64,000 nt of DNA from Mesodorylaimus sp. YZB2_4 (taxonomy: Eukaryota > Nematoda > Enoplea > Dorylaimida > Dorylaimidae), in assembly GCA_030248295.1 (NCBI GenBank), contig JASANH010000542.1, positions 62,001-126,000 on the forward strand, read 5' to 3'. A program made the translations under genes and the position numbers. Below are positions 1 through 12,465 of this stretch, one piece after another. How positions within the stretch are numbered: the stretch's first letter is position 1; each line of letters starts with the position of its first letter. The notes beneath the pieces are model-generated. The model made no database searches. It was given only the letters and a program-made list of their open reading frames with translations, and had not been told where the DNA came from.

Positions 1-1724
1 TTTCAGACACGAGATCCCTAGCTGACCACTGGCCAATCCCTTCCTAAACACGACGTACCTGCTCCCTTTGCGTGCACTACTCGTTCAGGGATCCGCTCAC
101 GATCGAAATGAGCCATTTCGTCCAAAAATACTGTATCTTGCAGAAGCACTGGCCCACGTGGCCCCACCGTTTGCACATTTTGCTTGTCGCCGATCGGCGC
201 TCCACTCGTCGTAGTCAATGCATTCGGCTGCTGAAACACAAAAAAGATAGTTTTGAACGCATTCAAACTTTTTGGGGAAGATAGACATTTTTAGTTAGCC
301 GTGACGTGGCCAAAAAGTTGATTTTGTTTTAAAAATTAGTTTTAGTCGGAATTTAGCGCATAATATGCGAAATGAAGTAAAGATTTATCCTACAGGGGTT
401 TGCATCATTTGTTTTTTCTTTGCATGGATAACGGTCGCAATCAGTGAGCACGGCTAACTGAATACTTTACACATATAAGGAATTTTTTAAAGATGTTAAA
501 AGTTAGAAAACAGCTTAGTTCTCACACAAACGCAATTTTACATTAATTGTTTTGCGCAGTTGAAGAAAATAAACTAAAACTCGAAAAGTCTCTCACAGTT
601 ATCGCAAAACTCAGATTGTTCCAAAAGTAATGCTAACAAACTGATTTTAACTACCTTTCACTCCCACCCGACTCCTTTTTCCATTGGCCCACTTACTTTT
701 TGTGCCTCCTTGAACTGTGGCAATTGCTGGCTGACGGGTTCTTGTTTTTTGGACATTTTATTTCCCTCTGTTCCAATCGTTCTGCAAGCATACAAATCGT
801 ATATGAACTCTGGCCTTCCCCAAACGGAATCGTGCACTGAATACTCTACTCTAGTGCAAACCCAGTCGAGCCAAGGGTACACACTATCTCGAAGATAAGC
901 GGCGTCTCTGGCTTCAAAACATCACAACACGTGGCGAGGCGAGTAAACCAGTTTCAGTTCGTCTTGCGGAGTAAGTGGGCGAGAAATTGGTGAACGGAGG
1001 CCCTCCCCCCACCCGAATTTCCCATGACCAAATATACGATTATGGAAAATTCGGGAGGGGGCTAAGACTACAGACTTCTTTGACCATGCTGGTGTTCCCA
1101 GGTTGGGGACACCAATATAGTCAACCAAACTTCACATGTCACCTAAATTCCAAATAGAGGGAACATATCCCAATTGCCCAATCTAACACCTTCCATCCAA
1201 AATCATTTTACTCGCAAACTGGGCATAAAAATGGACAAGTATCGATATTAATTCATCTACAAATACTTCGCTCTTTGTTTCAAGAGCACAAAATCGTCAG
1301 CGGCAGGGGAAACAGACGTTGCAAAAAATGAAACTCGTCCAGAAGTGGACACACCCCGCATGCGCTACATACAACACATCCTAGCCAACAAAGCAATACC
1401 CCGACCCACACAAGAATCGTCTACTGTAGAAAAAACCAGTTATAACTAAATCTAAACCAATTACTCTTTTCACAAAATATAATTTACCTAAACTTACCAT
1501 ATTTAGTACTCTGATGAAAACAATGGCTCTCAATGAAAACACCCCAACTTTTTAAGTCAACCAAGTATAGCAACTACAAGAAACCCAAGACCAATATTCA
1601 ATTTACCGCTCCACTGATCTTATAAAGTGCATGCTAGAAACTCAGCTTTCAATCGAAATTAGAAAAACCCAACGAAGTTGGCGGCAAATATGATGGCCTC
1701 ACAAAGCAATAACGCACATTTGTC
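1..1724. other. Intergenic / 3' flank of the MO25 gene, no gene seen
   Basis: I see no convincing coding exon on either strand. Short open frames near the left edge overlap one another on both strands and show no family similarity. The part next to 1725 should hold the MO25 3' UTR, but I found no clear AATAAA on the minus strand there, so the transcript end is not placed. Confidence 0.5.
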
Positions 1725-4700
1725 TCATTTCATTTCTTGAATCTGCTTAATCAAGTAGGCCTTCTCGTCGTTGAATTGCTCATCTTCTGTTCGATCTGTG
1801 TGAAACTTACTCAAAAATTCCACCAGTTTTTCACGATTTCGAATCAAGATATCAGCGATTGGACGCGGCTTGTTCGGATTGGCCACGAACACCTACAAAA
1901 AGTTTTTCTGACAAGTGACCTTCGTTGAATTATTCTCACTACTTTCCTATTTCCATGTAACCCCTGAGGGACCAAACTCAAAAAAAGGCAGACACAGAAA
2001 TATCAATCAATGAAACCACTATATCATACCATCCACACCTCCATTACTCGACACAATCCAAAAATTTTCTATACATGATTCTGACATGTGGCCATGTAGC
2101 ACTCGATTAGCGGAGACTCTTTCGGCACTTACAGTATGTGCTGACTGAGTGCACGGAAAATATTCTTACAGTACATTTACACCCATAAAAATAGCTCATT
2201 AAATGTGAGTCTATCATCAAACACATACACAAAACTTCCAGCATCAACTCAGATGTGCGGCCACTAAACTGATCTGATTCACCCATCCTTAGGTTGCATT
2301 GTGACTGACCATTTATTTTTCAGCACCGTGTACTCTCTTTTATTGATAAAGGACACCCACAGGGATGGGGAGGGCTGGGCTAGCGAAGAGAGGACAGCCG
2401 CTTTTGGATGCAGCTGCCTGCTTGCGAGAGCTGTCAGTTTCTGACATGGCCTTTCGGGCCATCGACTGATCCGCCGATCCGCGGGGTGGATTGGTTTCCG
2501 ATCCGACTGGATTGGTAGCTAAAATTTTTTTCACTTTCTCTGCTTTAAAATGATAAAGAGTGACATGCTATGATGCGAAAATCCCGTTTTCTCTCAAATC
2601 AGAATTTAATCCCGCTTTCGGCGCTGCTTATCTCTCCCATGTCCTTTGGAGTCAACTGACAGAGAGCGACAGCGAGGACAAAAGAGCAGGTTCATGAGGA
2701 CGCACTGACACGTAATTCCCCCACCAATCTTTAACTTTTTGAAGTAAATTGGTCGGATCGGATAAGGATCGGGATCCAGGCCTAGGGTCGGATTGGTCGA
2801 TGCTGGCTTTCAGGATTAAATAAATGTGGTCGTCAGTGATTCTACAAGGTGCTGTTTTGACAGAGGGATATTTTGGCGGGAATCCCGAGTTCACAATCCG
2901 ACTGACCATATCTTAGATCAAGTATTCCCAAACCGATCTGGCCCAGATCGGTGGATCAGCCTATGCTAAAAACTGTCTGAAACATATTCGTCTGAAACAA
3001 CATATTCGTGATGAGATGTATGTACTCTTAAAAAAGAATTTGTTGCGTACATTATGCATAAAATCTACTACAAGACCCTAAATGTAAGCAGATGGGGCCA
3101 TTGACTTAGCCGACCAAGCCGAAGACATGGGCTGCGTTTTATTCGCCGCATACTGCATGTCCCTAGAATGCAGTGAACAGTGCAGCACAAGCATTTAGTT
3201 AGGGCTTGGGTGGGTAGGAGTTGCCAGGATTCCTAGTTAAAAATGTTAGCAAAATTTTAAACAAATGCATGTTATCCCCACCCCATCATCAGCATCTGAC
3301 CTGACCCTTGCATGTATTTGTAAAGCAGTCTGCGCGTGTCAGTCAAGACCATTCCCAGGCCAAGCCAGGCCAAGACCATTCCCAGGCTAGGCCAGGCCAA
3401 GACCTATAATCAATTTTGCCAAACGAAAATGTGCATGTAAAGACATCATTTTATGCAGAAAAGTGTGCATGCAATAGTATAAAATCATGCATATGTTGAA
3501 CCAAGTACCAAAATAGAGTTGTCAGAGATGTAAGCTCATTGAAACACAATCATGAATATGCTAGAAGCATGCAAATTGATGAGCTGAAAAGCTGTTATGG
3601 CTCATTGCGCATGTTTTACCTCGCATCTCCTTCTTCTAACCATGACGGATTTACAAAGAGCGAGGTAATTGTCGACGGCTATAGGTCATGATCATGATCC
3701 CAATCCCGTTAAGACTTGGTCCCTCCCGATTTCACGTTTAGGCATCGGGATTCTGCATGACTAATAAGGCAAACCCACGCTGTGCTGGAAATTACTCGCT
3801 GATTCATTATAGCATGCTGCAGCTCTTTGCGCAGTTCTAGGGTGGAAGGAAGGTTAGCATGGCTTGGCTGTTTGCAGTTTCTGAAGAAGTTTCTTCTAAA
3901 AGTTTTAAAACTGCGCATTGATCAATTTATATCCAGTATATATAAATATATATAATGATTGATGATCGGAAAGAGAACTTTAAAGAAAGTTGAGTGACTG
4001 AAAAAGTGCATTTGGGGTAATAGGCTCAGACGCTTTCTTGCGTTTTGCCTTATTTTTCTCACAAAAGCACCTTTTGTTTTAATACAGGCCCAAATATGCC
4101 CCCAAATATAAGTAAGCCATGCCAGCGTTTTTTTTTTTAAATTTTTTGGGTTTGGCCCCATGCCGCCCCAGTTCCCCACGGGACTTACAGCCCGTTTTGC
4201 CTATAGCCGGCCAGCAATCATATTATGATAAGCGAGGCTGTGAGGTAACCAGCTCTCACAGCAGCTTCCCTCTGCGTGTCTCCGCTAGGAGCACCTCCAC
4301 ACGAGGGCATCCTGTGCCAGCACCAGCATCCCAGGATGATAACGTTAGTGGGCGAGAAGGGAGGGACCTTCCCGACTGGTGTTCAGGAACCAGTTTCCTG
4401 ATTATCTACTCGCTAGGCGTCCGCCACATGACGGTACCGGGTGAGTCGCCCAGAGCCAGGGGCCAGTTTCACAATCACCTAGGACATGTCCTAAATACTG
4501 GGACATCCTGAGTCATATCCTACATCATTGTGATTTGACTGTCCTAAATTTGGGACATGTCCTATTCGATTGTGAAACGGCCCCAGGTGTGCAAGGCCAG
4601 CGACGGACTTACTAAACCGCCGTCGCAGACCAGTTCCCACTCTGAGAACGGGCTTGCTGAACTGCCATCCCCAGTCGGAACAGAACTGCGGCCTCCTAGT

Positions 4701-7700
4701 GAGGGTTGCTGGCCCAAGCAATGCGGGACCAACGCCTTAACCAACTGAGCCACCGCGGCTCTACTGCCATGCCAAGGTACCCCCGTAATAATTCCGCAAA
4801 GAGCTGCTACAGGCTGTGATAAACAGACAGTAGGCACCGTCCAGAAGTCTACTTTTGCCTTATTTATACAGAGTCCCGAGGCAGACGTTGGGATCAGGAT
4901 CTTGATCCCGACCTATCGTTAGCACAATGTTGTTGGAACACAGAGCAAATTTTCAAATGTGCTGAAATTTGCAAATGTAAAAGCTATTCACCTTACACCC
5001 CAAACTGGTAGACATACCTCCTTGTAACTTTAACTGTAACATCAAAATGAAAAACAATATCGAAATCAACTACTGAAGTTATCAGTGCCAGATAAAATAG
5101 TCCACTGTGCTGTTATAAGTTACTTAGCCACACCAATAGTCTTTAACTACAACGACTGCTAACAGAAACAAATATACTTCTTCAAAGCAGCCCTAGCCCT
5201 GACTGAAAAGCATCCCCCATGAACGTTAAACAGCCGCCAATTAGAGTCCAACCTAGGTACTAAAGTTTGTTGTGTTCCCTGTGCTCCCTTGTCCTCTTTA
5301 GGGTAACGTCATCAAAGTGATCATAAAACGCAGATTACGCCTCTCATGCGTGATCAACCTCTTCTATAGACCAACAAGCCTTTATTTTTGTCACGTGTTT
5401 AGCGCTCTAACTGAAGCAATCGAAGACAGCCAGCCATATAATCTAGCATGATGGAACATACGAAGAATGAGCAGACACGTTGATTCTGGAACACTCAGCG
5501 ACACTTGGAACGTGCGCCAGCAATATCTTGGCACACCTTCCCATTTTGCTCACACGAAGCATTTGCATTCTAAAGAGCAACTGAGCAATGGCTGTTAGCT
5601 GCCTTAGAGGTTAGAAAATCTAAAGAAGTTACCTAGGTACCACTTTTTATCAGTATCAGTACAGTACTGCTTCTGAATCAGTACTGGCGATTAAAAAAAG
5701 CAGTTCAAACCCTTTGCAGAGCAAAATTTTAGAGAAACACACGATTAGATATAGCAGCATCATACAATTATAGCACTAATCATCAGTGCCTACACTGCAC
5801 CCAAAGCAAATATTCGATAGCAGACGCTTTCGTGGAAAATTTGCCGCAAGACAGGGCTTTAGAGTTTTTCAGCCTCAAGCCCAGACCTGATCTTATGCCC
5901 ACCAGACCTTTACCGGCCTCGTGGGTTAGGCGTCTGACTCTCACGCCAGGTGCGCAGTTACGGGCGAGTGTTCGACTCGCGGGCCGGTAAATCATTTCGT
6001 GTAAAATGTGTCCCTTTACCCTCGAGTGCGCATAAGCGTTTGGTGATGTGGTAAAACATGAACATGAAATCAAGTTACCCTGGTCGACATATTCATGCCC
6101 TAACCGATTCCGTGCCTCAGACCGTAAGTTTATATATCTTGCACAAAAACATAGACAGGAATCAAAATTTTGTCATGTTCGCTCTTCATGCTGCCAAAAA
6201 TGTTAGGAAGGTAATTATTTTGCTTGTTTCGAAAAATCCATGCCACTAGACAGTGGTCACGAAAAAAGGCCATAAAAAGGCGGACAATACCCACGTATAA
6301 AAAACAAGTTTTTTCTTACCTTGAAGACGTGGAATGCTTCGAATTGTATACTTCGACTACTCTGTTTCAACATGTTCATCATCAATTTCAAATTCTCTGG
6401 ATGACTAATATAACGAGTCATAACATTGAAATTATGACGATCCAATAATAATTCACCGAGAAGCTATCAAGTCAACATTTTTTGTATCTAGAACAATTTT
6501 AACCTTTTCATGACACTTACTTTCAATGACTGACGTCGCGTAACATAATTTTCTGACGTGAGCAGATTTTGATAGGCGGCAAAGAATTTGTCATAATTCT
6601 GTTCCAAAAATTCAGCACACAGGGCTTTATGTTTGGTTATAAGCTCCTGAAAAACAGGTCAATAAAGAATGTTATAAACAACAATTTTGACGTCAAAAAA
6701 AGCGAAAAAGTCAAAAGTTGCTATTGTTGATTCTGCTGTGATTGCTGTGAGAGGTAAAACTCAATGCTAGTGTCTGCGCCCCAAATCAATCCCCTTTTGG
6801 GTTAATTATTAGCTGGATAAACATCGAGTAGTTATGGTATAGGCCCAAAATATCTTGACCAAGAATACGTTCTGCTGCGTAACAGTTACACAAAACTTTA
6901 CTGAATTTGAATTTTATGCTTACCGCGGTGAGCCTCGAGCAGACAGGCGACTAAGATAATGCAGCTTTTCATACACGGTTCTTTCGCCTGTTTGTTGCTG
7001 TACCGTACACCATAAATACTTATTTAGCTCCCCCCCCCCCCTCCGCGGGCCAATCATTTCTGAGCGTTTGGTCCCGCCTTTGAGGCAGGGCCCACTACGT
7101 CTCATGGATTCAAGTTCTTTTTCTCACGTCTTCTCTGAGAGTCTCCAGGCATCGTTTCTTTAGTCTGTCGAGCAGGCAGACTCAATGCGATCGGAATACT
7201 GAATCTGGGTCTTTGCGCATCATATGGCCATATCATCTCAGTCGCGACTGCGCACACCTTGCCTATATCAGTGTTTATTGCGTAGTCCATCATTCTGAAG
7301 CCAAGAGACCATCGCAACAATCTCGTCTGTCAGTGTTTCCTGAATTGTGACTCAGCATTCCAACCCGTCCGCAGCAACTGGCCTGACCACAGTTTGCTGA
7401 ATCTTTGATGCGAGGTAAGTCAGTCTTCTAGTTGCGGTCGCACAGCACCCCAGTCATCTATCGCCACTTCTGCCATGCGTTGTGGGTTTTCAGTCTTACA
7501 TCCAGCACATGGGATCCCGAGCACTTGAGCTGTGTCCTCTTGTTGATTACGATCCAATTCCATCAACTTACACCAAAAACGTCAGTCTGGGGGCCACATT
7601 TCACACATAAGGTAAGGACCAATCTGTTTCAACGAATGTCCACTTTCCCTTCCTGGGGTACCCGGTACTATATGGGTATTTACGGTAACCGCATCTAAGT

Positions 7701-9056
7701 GGAATCAAGCCCAACTTGGGTTTAGTCAACAGTAAAGTTGTCAGGTGTTGCACAGTGCATAACGACTTTAGCACTAAAATGATGGGTTCACTGAATCATG
7801 GCTAATAGGTACTGCCGATTATCACGCATACTTATGTATTGTATCCTGCAAAAAAACCTTTTCCATCAAAAATTCAAATAAAAAAGTGGCGGGAAAACAT
7901 TCACTCATGCAAATCACCCTTCCCTCAGACTGCAGACGTTCGCCCTGCGGTAAAGTTATGTTGAAAATCATCACTTGCACACAAGCGCGCGTAAATCCTT
8001 ATCTTATCGATCCTTGCAAGCTGTTTTTAAAAGTTACATTTTTAACAGGGGAAGGGGCTTTGCGATCCAACTGTTCATACCAAATACAAAAAATTTGACT
8101 TACTTTAAACGTGCTAAACGCATCTGTTGCCACGTCGAATGTAGGCACCTCGACGTAGTGAAAAAAATTATAAAATTCCTCCGATAACAACAGAACTTTT
8201 GCTAACGGTTCGTGCCTGATGCATTCGCGTAACATTAGACCACAGTTCAATGCCACTTCTTTCGGTATGTCCCCTTCGTAACTAAAAAACAGATAAAATT
8301 TAAATGTCCACAATAAATTCATACTTCAGATAATATCATTTTCTTGGAAATAACGTTTTAAAAAGATACAAAATCAGCAAAATTCAAGAAAGTTTGAAAA
8401 GTTCGATCCGTACTGCAATGGGAATATGCAAGTCCTTTTCACTCACCCACGTAGAAGTGTGATCAAAATGTCTGGCCTTGTGCATAAATACTCGACCGTC
8501 GGAGAACGAGTTCCGATTTGCCGCCGAAGTAAATTATTGAAAATTAAAGCGACATCTTTCTTCGACTAAAAAATAAAAAAATTTTCATTCTAGGCTCTTT
8601 TTCTTTACACCTTGATGCACCCATTGATTTTACGAACTAATAATGCAGGATTAGAAATCCTAAAAATGGCCTACGAATGTTTTTTTTACCTCGAAATCGA
8701 ACTTGGCCAAATTCAAAACCAGTAATGGTATAAGGCCAGTATTGTACGTTTCTTGCGCAAGTTGCGCCACCAATTCCGTTTGTGGTTCACTTTCAGCTGT
8801 GCCGTAAAGAACACCTTTCATCGCTTGCAAATTTCTCGCAGCTTCTTCTTGTAGCTGAAAGATTTTCGTGAGGCTTTATCTGGGAACATTTTTACTAGCT
8901 ATCTTAATGTTTCTTCATCTGAATCAAGATTTTAAAACCATCAAGTCTTACCTTTTCGGATTTTTTTGCATCCCCTTTTTCTAACGCGATAATAGATTCT
9001 TTGAGTGATTTGACGATTTCGGAAGGATTTTTTGATTTACCACCGAAAAGAGGCAT
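1725..9056 (-). CDS. CAB39: MO25 / calcium-binding protein 39 (LKB1-STRAD scaffold), seven exons
   Basis: Armadillo-like scaffold that holds the pseudokinase STRAD in its active form and so activates the kinase LKB1; it also stimulates Ste20-family kinases. It is cytosolic. Exons on the minus strand: 8952-9056, 8690-8854, 8447-8565, 8104-8281, 6521-6646, 6320-6463, 1725-1892. They add up to 1005 nt (334 residues), and every junction has GT-AG with matching phase. Family blocks are recognisable along the whole length: [94 protein letters not shown] and a final EDEQFNDEK before QIQEMK-stop. Length is close to animal MO25 (about 340). The start Met at 9054-9056 opens the usual short N-terminal peptide. 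A small insertion (around GDIPKE) sits after exon 3. It looks intact and functional. The last intron (1893-6319) is inflated by repeats. Confidence 0.95.
2456..2960. repeat. GATCCG/CGGATC-rich degenerate short-motif cluster
   Basis: The 5-8 bp motifs GATCCG, CGGATC and GGATT recur in three bunches (about 2466-2515, 2745-2800 and 2890-2960), in both orientations, so the stretch can fold on itself. It resembles the ATCCGA cluster near 27.4 kb and, more loosely, the ACCCGA clusters near 44.1 and 45.2 kb. Probably the ends of a MITE-like family; no coding capacity is visible. Confidence 0.45.
3345..3404. repeat. 27-bp tandem repeat, about 2.2 copies
   Basis: A unit beginning AAGACCATTCCCAGGC and ending in AGGCC is repeated directly with one or two differences, followed by a partial third copy. 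It is a short intronic minisatellite. Confidence 0.7.
4140..4785 (-). repeat. tRNA-derived SINE (long family), interrupted by a MITE
   Basis: Read on the minus strand, a tRNA-like A box (GTGGCTCAGTTGGTTAAGGC) near 4750 is followed by a B-box-like stretch and a body shared with the copy at 58.48-58.90 kb: a GACTCACCC block, GATGCCCTCG, then GTGGAGACACGCAGAGGGA and a tail with GGCTATAGGCAAAACGGGCT. The body is split by the MITE at 4459-4584. Other copies lie near 13.7-14.1 and 28.5-29.0 kb. Confidence 0.8.
4459..4584. mobile_element. 126-bp MITE with terminal inverted repeats, nested in the SINE
   Basis: The left end, GGGGCCAGTTTCACAAT, is mirrored by the right end, ATTGTGAAACGGCCCC, and both continue inward with GGACATGTCC and AGGACATGTCC. 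The flanking bases are the two halves of the SINE, so this element inserted after the SINE did. There is no coding capacity. The ends look hAT-like, but I do not see a clean 8-bp target duplication, so superfamily assignment is open. Confidence 0.75.
5911..6068 (+). repeat. tRNA-derived SINE (short family)
   Basis: An A-box-like GTGGGTTAGGCG is followed by a B-box-like GTTCGACTCGCGG about 50 nt later. The body then runs AATCATTTCGTGTAAAATGT, a conserved TCGAGTGCGC, and a tail of ACATGAACATGAA. Relatives are at 9.73, 11.40 and 46.14 kb, and in the opposite orientation at 46.33 kb. Confidence 0.7.
6647..8103 (-). other. MO25 intron 4 (1.46 kb)
   Basis: This lies between the MO25 exons ending at 8104 and starting at 6646. 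It contains a run of twelve C (7030-7041). I see no other gene in it; the short open frames around 6.9-7.7 kb lack splice partners or family similarity. Confidence 0.6.
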
Positions 9057-9727
9057 TGTTAAAAATTACAAGAAGTAACCATACCACTTGGAAATGACAA
9101 ATGTGGGTGTGGGCGGTCAGAAACTCGTTGCTCAGTAAACGAACTTCGGATTCGGCTGGCACAGGCAGAAACGAAGAGACACTTGGAATGCTGAAAATAT
9201 GCAAATTACCGCCATTCGCACACGAGGTGTCGGCACGCGCACACATCCAACGGCCTATCTCATTTGGCGGGAGTTTAAAATTAGGATCGAGCGAAGCAAA
9301 CTTTTTAAATTTTTTCAAAACTTAACGGATTTTTTGTGAAAATAGCCGTGTAAAAACGAAATGTGCATTTTCACATCTGCGAAAAAATGTATTAAAAACC
9401 TACCGATTGAAATGGGCCCACAGATTTGAGGCGTATTACACGTTCGATTCTGCCAATAGTTGGGTCAACCTCAGTCAGGTTTTTATGGTTCGATATAAAG
9501 CTTCGCGAAATAGATGTTACACTTAAGTATGGTCTTTCTTGAGCTCAATTCATCCTGGCTTACGACCTGGGGGTTTTTAGGGGATGGACATAATCAAGGA
9601 AGACCGCAGATCGTCTATTCATCCTGGAAGACGCCTTCGCAAAGACCGGACCCTGCAATAGCGAGAGCAGCGCCAGGATGAAGGAGAAGTAGCGTTTTTG
9701 CATTGAAATTTTTTAATATTTCATACC

Positions 9728-9882
9728 CGAGTCGTGGCCTAGGCGACGGCCTCGCACACTGAATGAGCACTCACAGGGGAGGGTTCGACTCCTGCCTGGG
9801 TGAAAGAGGATTGTCAAATATGTGTTTCTTGGCCCTCGGGTGCGCTTTATAAAGCTTGGCTATGAATAAAAAATGACATGAT
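9728..9882 (+). repeat. tRNA-derived SINE (short family)
   Basis: The A box is GTGGCCTAGGCG and the B box GGGTTCGACTCC, followed by the family body with CCCTCGGGTGCGC and a tail with ATGACATGATG. It is in the same orientation as the copies at 5.9 and 46.1 kb. Confidence 0.75.
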
Positions 9883-9894
9883 GCACCCACCCGT

Positions 9895-10200
9895 ACTGAG
9901 TGTGGATATCACACAGGTAAGGCGTCAGAGGGTAGCTGTCATGTGGGGAGCCCTCATGGCCTGGGATATCATTAACCCTGACTGGCTGTATAGGAACAAT
10001 GGGTTGTGAAAGGGGGTAGCCCTCAAAAAACAGATGCATGACATATTACTTTGCGAGCGTGTTCAAAGGAAATGGGATATTTTTCAACACGCTTTTGCTA
10101 CCACTCTATCATTTATCAAATCTTCTGATCAGTTCGGGTATTTCTCTCCGATCGCATCATTCGTCCCACCATTTTCCACTTCCACTCTCGTCAATATTAC
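9895..10200 (+). repeat. Dispersed repeat shared with 11.85-12.08 kb
   Basis: Shared blocks with 11855-12080 include a segment with CACTCTATCAT, CTGATCAGTTCGG and GCATCATTCGTCCCACCATT, plus an upstream GTATAGGAACAATGGGTTG-like block. Both copies follow a short-family SINE, so the two loci may be parts of one composite repeat or a local duplication. Confidence 0.55.
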
Positions 10201-10382
10201 TCCTTCCATCGACATTCTCCCATCGACATAGCGAAAGCAGCCGCGACGCTCGCAGCTGTCGAGGCTGCTTTCGCTATGGCCGTGCCGCTACGTTTGGTTG
10301 GAGGGACGCCGGGCGGACGGGTGCCTTTGCCATTCACCTTGATGACTGTGGCCGGCGTTTTAGCAGCCGTTTCATTCAGCCT

Positions 10383-10520
10383 CATCAGCTAGTCACGCCA
10401 GCTCCTCGAACTGAATCATTCAAACAGAGCTTTCTTTACTCGACTATTACAGCCTGGAACCAAGTGGCAGGTGACAAAGCAATGGACTCATTGGATAATT
10501 TTAAAAAGCACGTCTGGGGT
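10383..10520 (+). pseudogene. Non-LTR retrotransposon (LINE) reverse-transcriptase C-terminal fragment
   Basis: The translation resembles the tail found at the C-terminus of many LINE reverse transcriptases: a PRTESFKQSF block, then STITAWNQVAGD and SLDNFKKHV, matching the usual pattern R-T-x-x-F-K-x-S-F ... W-N-x-L ... S-L-x-x-F-K. Only about 46 codons are recognisable. The open frame runs in from a GC-rich segment upstream that I cannot identify. It is a dead fragment, similar in kind to the LINE-like 3' tail near 50.77 kb. Confidence 0.45.
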
Positions 10521-11117
10521 TCTTTCTTGCTTATAATCCTACATGTGCGATGCCGTTTTAGTGCGCTTTCAATTGCTTGGCTACCGAGTAAACAGACAGA
10601 CAGATTTGGTGAAGGTGTGGTTTCAACTCCTGCCAACCAAGCAGCATGGATTTTGTGAGAGTACAAAAAGCAGTGTATTAGGAAGTGGTGGTCAGGGGGA
10701 CAAAAACCTTTTAAAGAACACCTGTTACGTTTATGGACCCTAGCGACTCTATTAGGCTTTTTGGCGAGATCAGCCTGATTATTCAAGTTTTCAAAATTCC
10801 CCCAAAAAAATCCAGGCTTGCCTCCCTTGAACCCTTCGCTGGTCAATTTGTTTAAAGTCATGTGCTGCATGCACTTAAGTACAGGTGTCCCAACTGCGGC
10901 TAAGGTCGCTAAGTCTCCGAGTTTTATCAAGTTTTTTTCGAAATTCGATCGCATATGTGCGCATGTAATATACAGTACAGTATATTGTAGGTTTGAAAAT
11001 AAAGAATCCATTCCTCGGCCTCCAAATAGTGCTCCAGAACTCTCTTATATCAAAAATGACCCCATGGGTTCTTCAGTCGTGGAAAATCACATTTTTGTTA
11101 CCTAGCTGCTAACGTTA

Positions 11118-11215
11118 TATTATTTCCAAAAAAGTCTGTTATGACAGACTCAAAACTTTTAGACAAGCCAATGCACAGAGTGGATAACTAGGGCTTAGGA
11201 TGGCTGGTCTACTCG
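11118..11215 (+). repeat. Dispersed repeat, copy without the mini-LTR insertion
   Basis: It contains AAGTCTGTTATGACAGACTC, a GCCAATGCACAGAGTGG block and GGGCTTAGGATGGCTGG. The same sequence occurs in inverted orientation at 51.03-51.15 kb, and at 49.24-50.10 kb where it is split by an LTR element. The internal AGTGG (11179-11183) marks the site that is filled at 49.3 kb. Confidence 0.8.
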
Positions 11216-11394
11216 GCCACTGCAAATCGCAACAGCGGCTGATTAGGAAACGTGCTCGAGCTGCTTTTTTTGCATGAATATCATCACCACGACTAATCGT
11301 GAGCAACGGGAAGATTTGAAAGCAACGAGCAGTGTCATTGAAAGATCCAGTTCGTGGTCTACATAGTTTACTAAAAGTGTCTGTCTCTCGGGTT

Positions 11395-11512
11395 GAATGC
11401 GCACTACTAGCAAGTGTTCAACCCCCGGCTACGCAAATCATTTTGTGTAATGTGTTCCCCCATCCTCAAGTGTTCCATTCCTGATGTGGTGAAACATGAC
11501 CACATAAAGTTG
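11395..11512 (+). repeat. Partial short-family SINE
   Basis: It starts inside the B box (GTGTTCAACCCCCGG), lacks the A-box end, and keeps the body CAAATCATTTTGTGTAATGTG and the tail GAAACATGACCACAT. It is a 5'-truncated relative of the copy at 5.9 kb. Confidence 0.55.
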
Positions 11513-12339
11513 GAAAGGGGAATGACTGTTGAGAGTGTTACTCAAGGCTTGGGATCTCACGATAAGCTGTTCAACGTTACTCGCAGCGAAAATTCGACTA
11601 GCTAAGTATTTTCCATTTGCGTCGAGTCTCTCAGAAACCCTCTCTTAAGGAGTTGGTGCGCTTGAAAACGTAAAGTTGGAAAAAACCACAACCTCAAATT
11701 TTTCATCAACCGCAACTGGAAATTTATGGTTCTACGGATATTGCCGCTCGTTTTTACTCGCCACTGATTTCTGTCGTTACAGGCAAGACGCCGAAGAATG
11801 CTGCGCCGTGTAAGCAGCCCTTTATGGACTCGCGTGTACTGTAAGTACCGTTTCTCCTGAACGGGTGTATAGAAACACTGGGTTGCACATCTTGCGGGGA
11901 CTCCATAAAAAGTGTAATCGTGATATTCATATTTGCAAGCGGTCTCTAAGACATAATAGGAATAGGACCACCCTTTATCACGCTATCGCCCACTCTGTCA
12001 TGTATCACTGATCCTGATCAGTTCGGCCAGTTTGGGCTCTCCTGACTCTAATTGCATCATTCGTCCCACCATTTGCTCGCCTGTTGTTTCTTGTGTGGTA
12101 ATTATCAGCTGCACATGCAAGAAATGACACGTTGCCATTCAATTCATTCTTGTCTCATTGACGATACAAGTTGGCTAATGAAAAGCGCGATATTTCAAAA
12201 GTTGACTGTATTTACGGGGGGGGGGGGGTCCTTCAAAAAGTAACGGGAATGACATTGGGTCGTATTGCGTCCTGCGAACACGAGGGCTGACGAATCTCGA
12301 CGGGGTTAGCCAGGCGGGATTCTCGCCCATGGGCTCGCA

Positions 12340-12465
12340 AGGTGGAGATACAGCGCAGTAGAGTACCATGGAACACGATAGGCAGGTCCCAAATGGTCAC
12401 ATATCGCGCAGGGCCCATCACATCACTTGGCCACCCCAATAGGGACAGTACCACCGGCTCACCAC
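12340..12465 (-). repeat. Dispersed repeat shared with 14.24-14.36 kb
   Basis: About 120 bp are clearly alignable with 14236-14362. Shared blocks are AGAGTACCATG, CACGATAGGCAGGTCCCAAA, GGTCACATATC, CCATCACATCACT and TACCACCGGCT. In the 14-kb copy the repeat adjoins a long-family SINE, so it may be a fragment of that SINE or its neighbour. Confidence 0.65.

Larger units (their letters stand above)
1893..6319 (-). other. MO25 intron 6 (4.4 kb), repeat-filled
   Basis: This intron lies between the penultimate and last MO25 coding exons. It holds a GATCC-rich cluster, a 27-bp tandem repeat, an antisense SINE carrying a nested MITE, and a sense-to-window SINE. I see no other coding exon. It is far longer than the other introns of the gene, which fits growth by repeat insertion. 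Confidence 0.75.
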
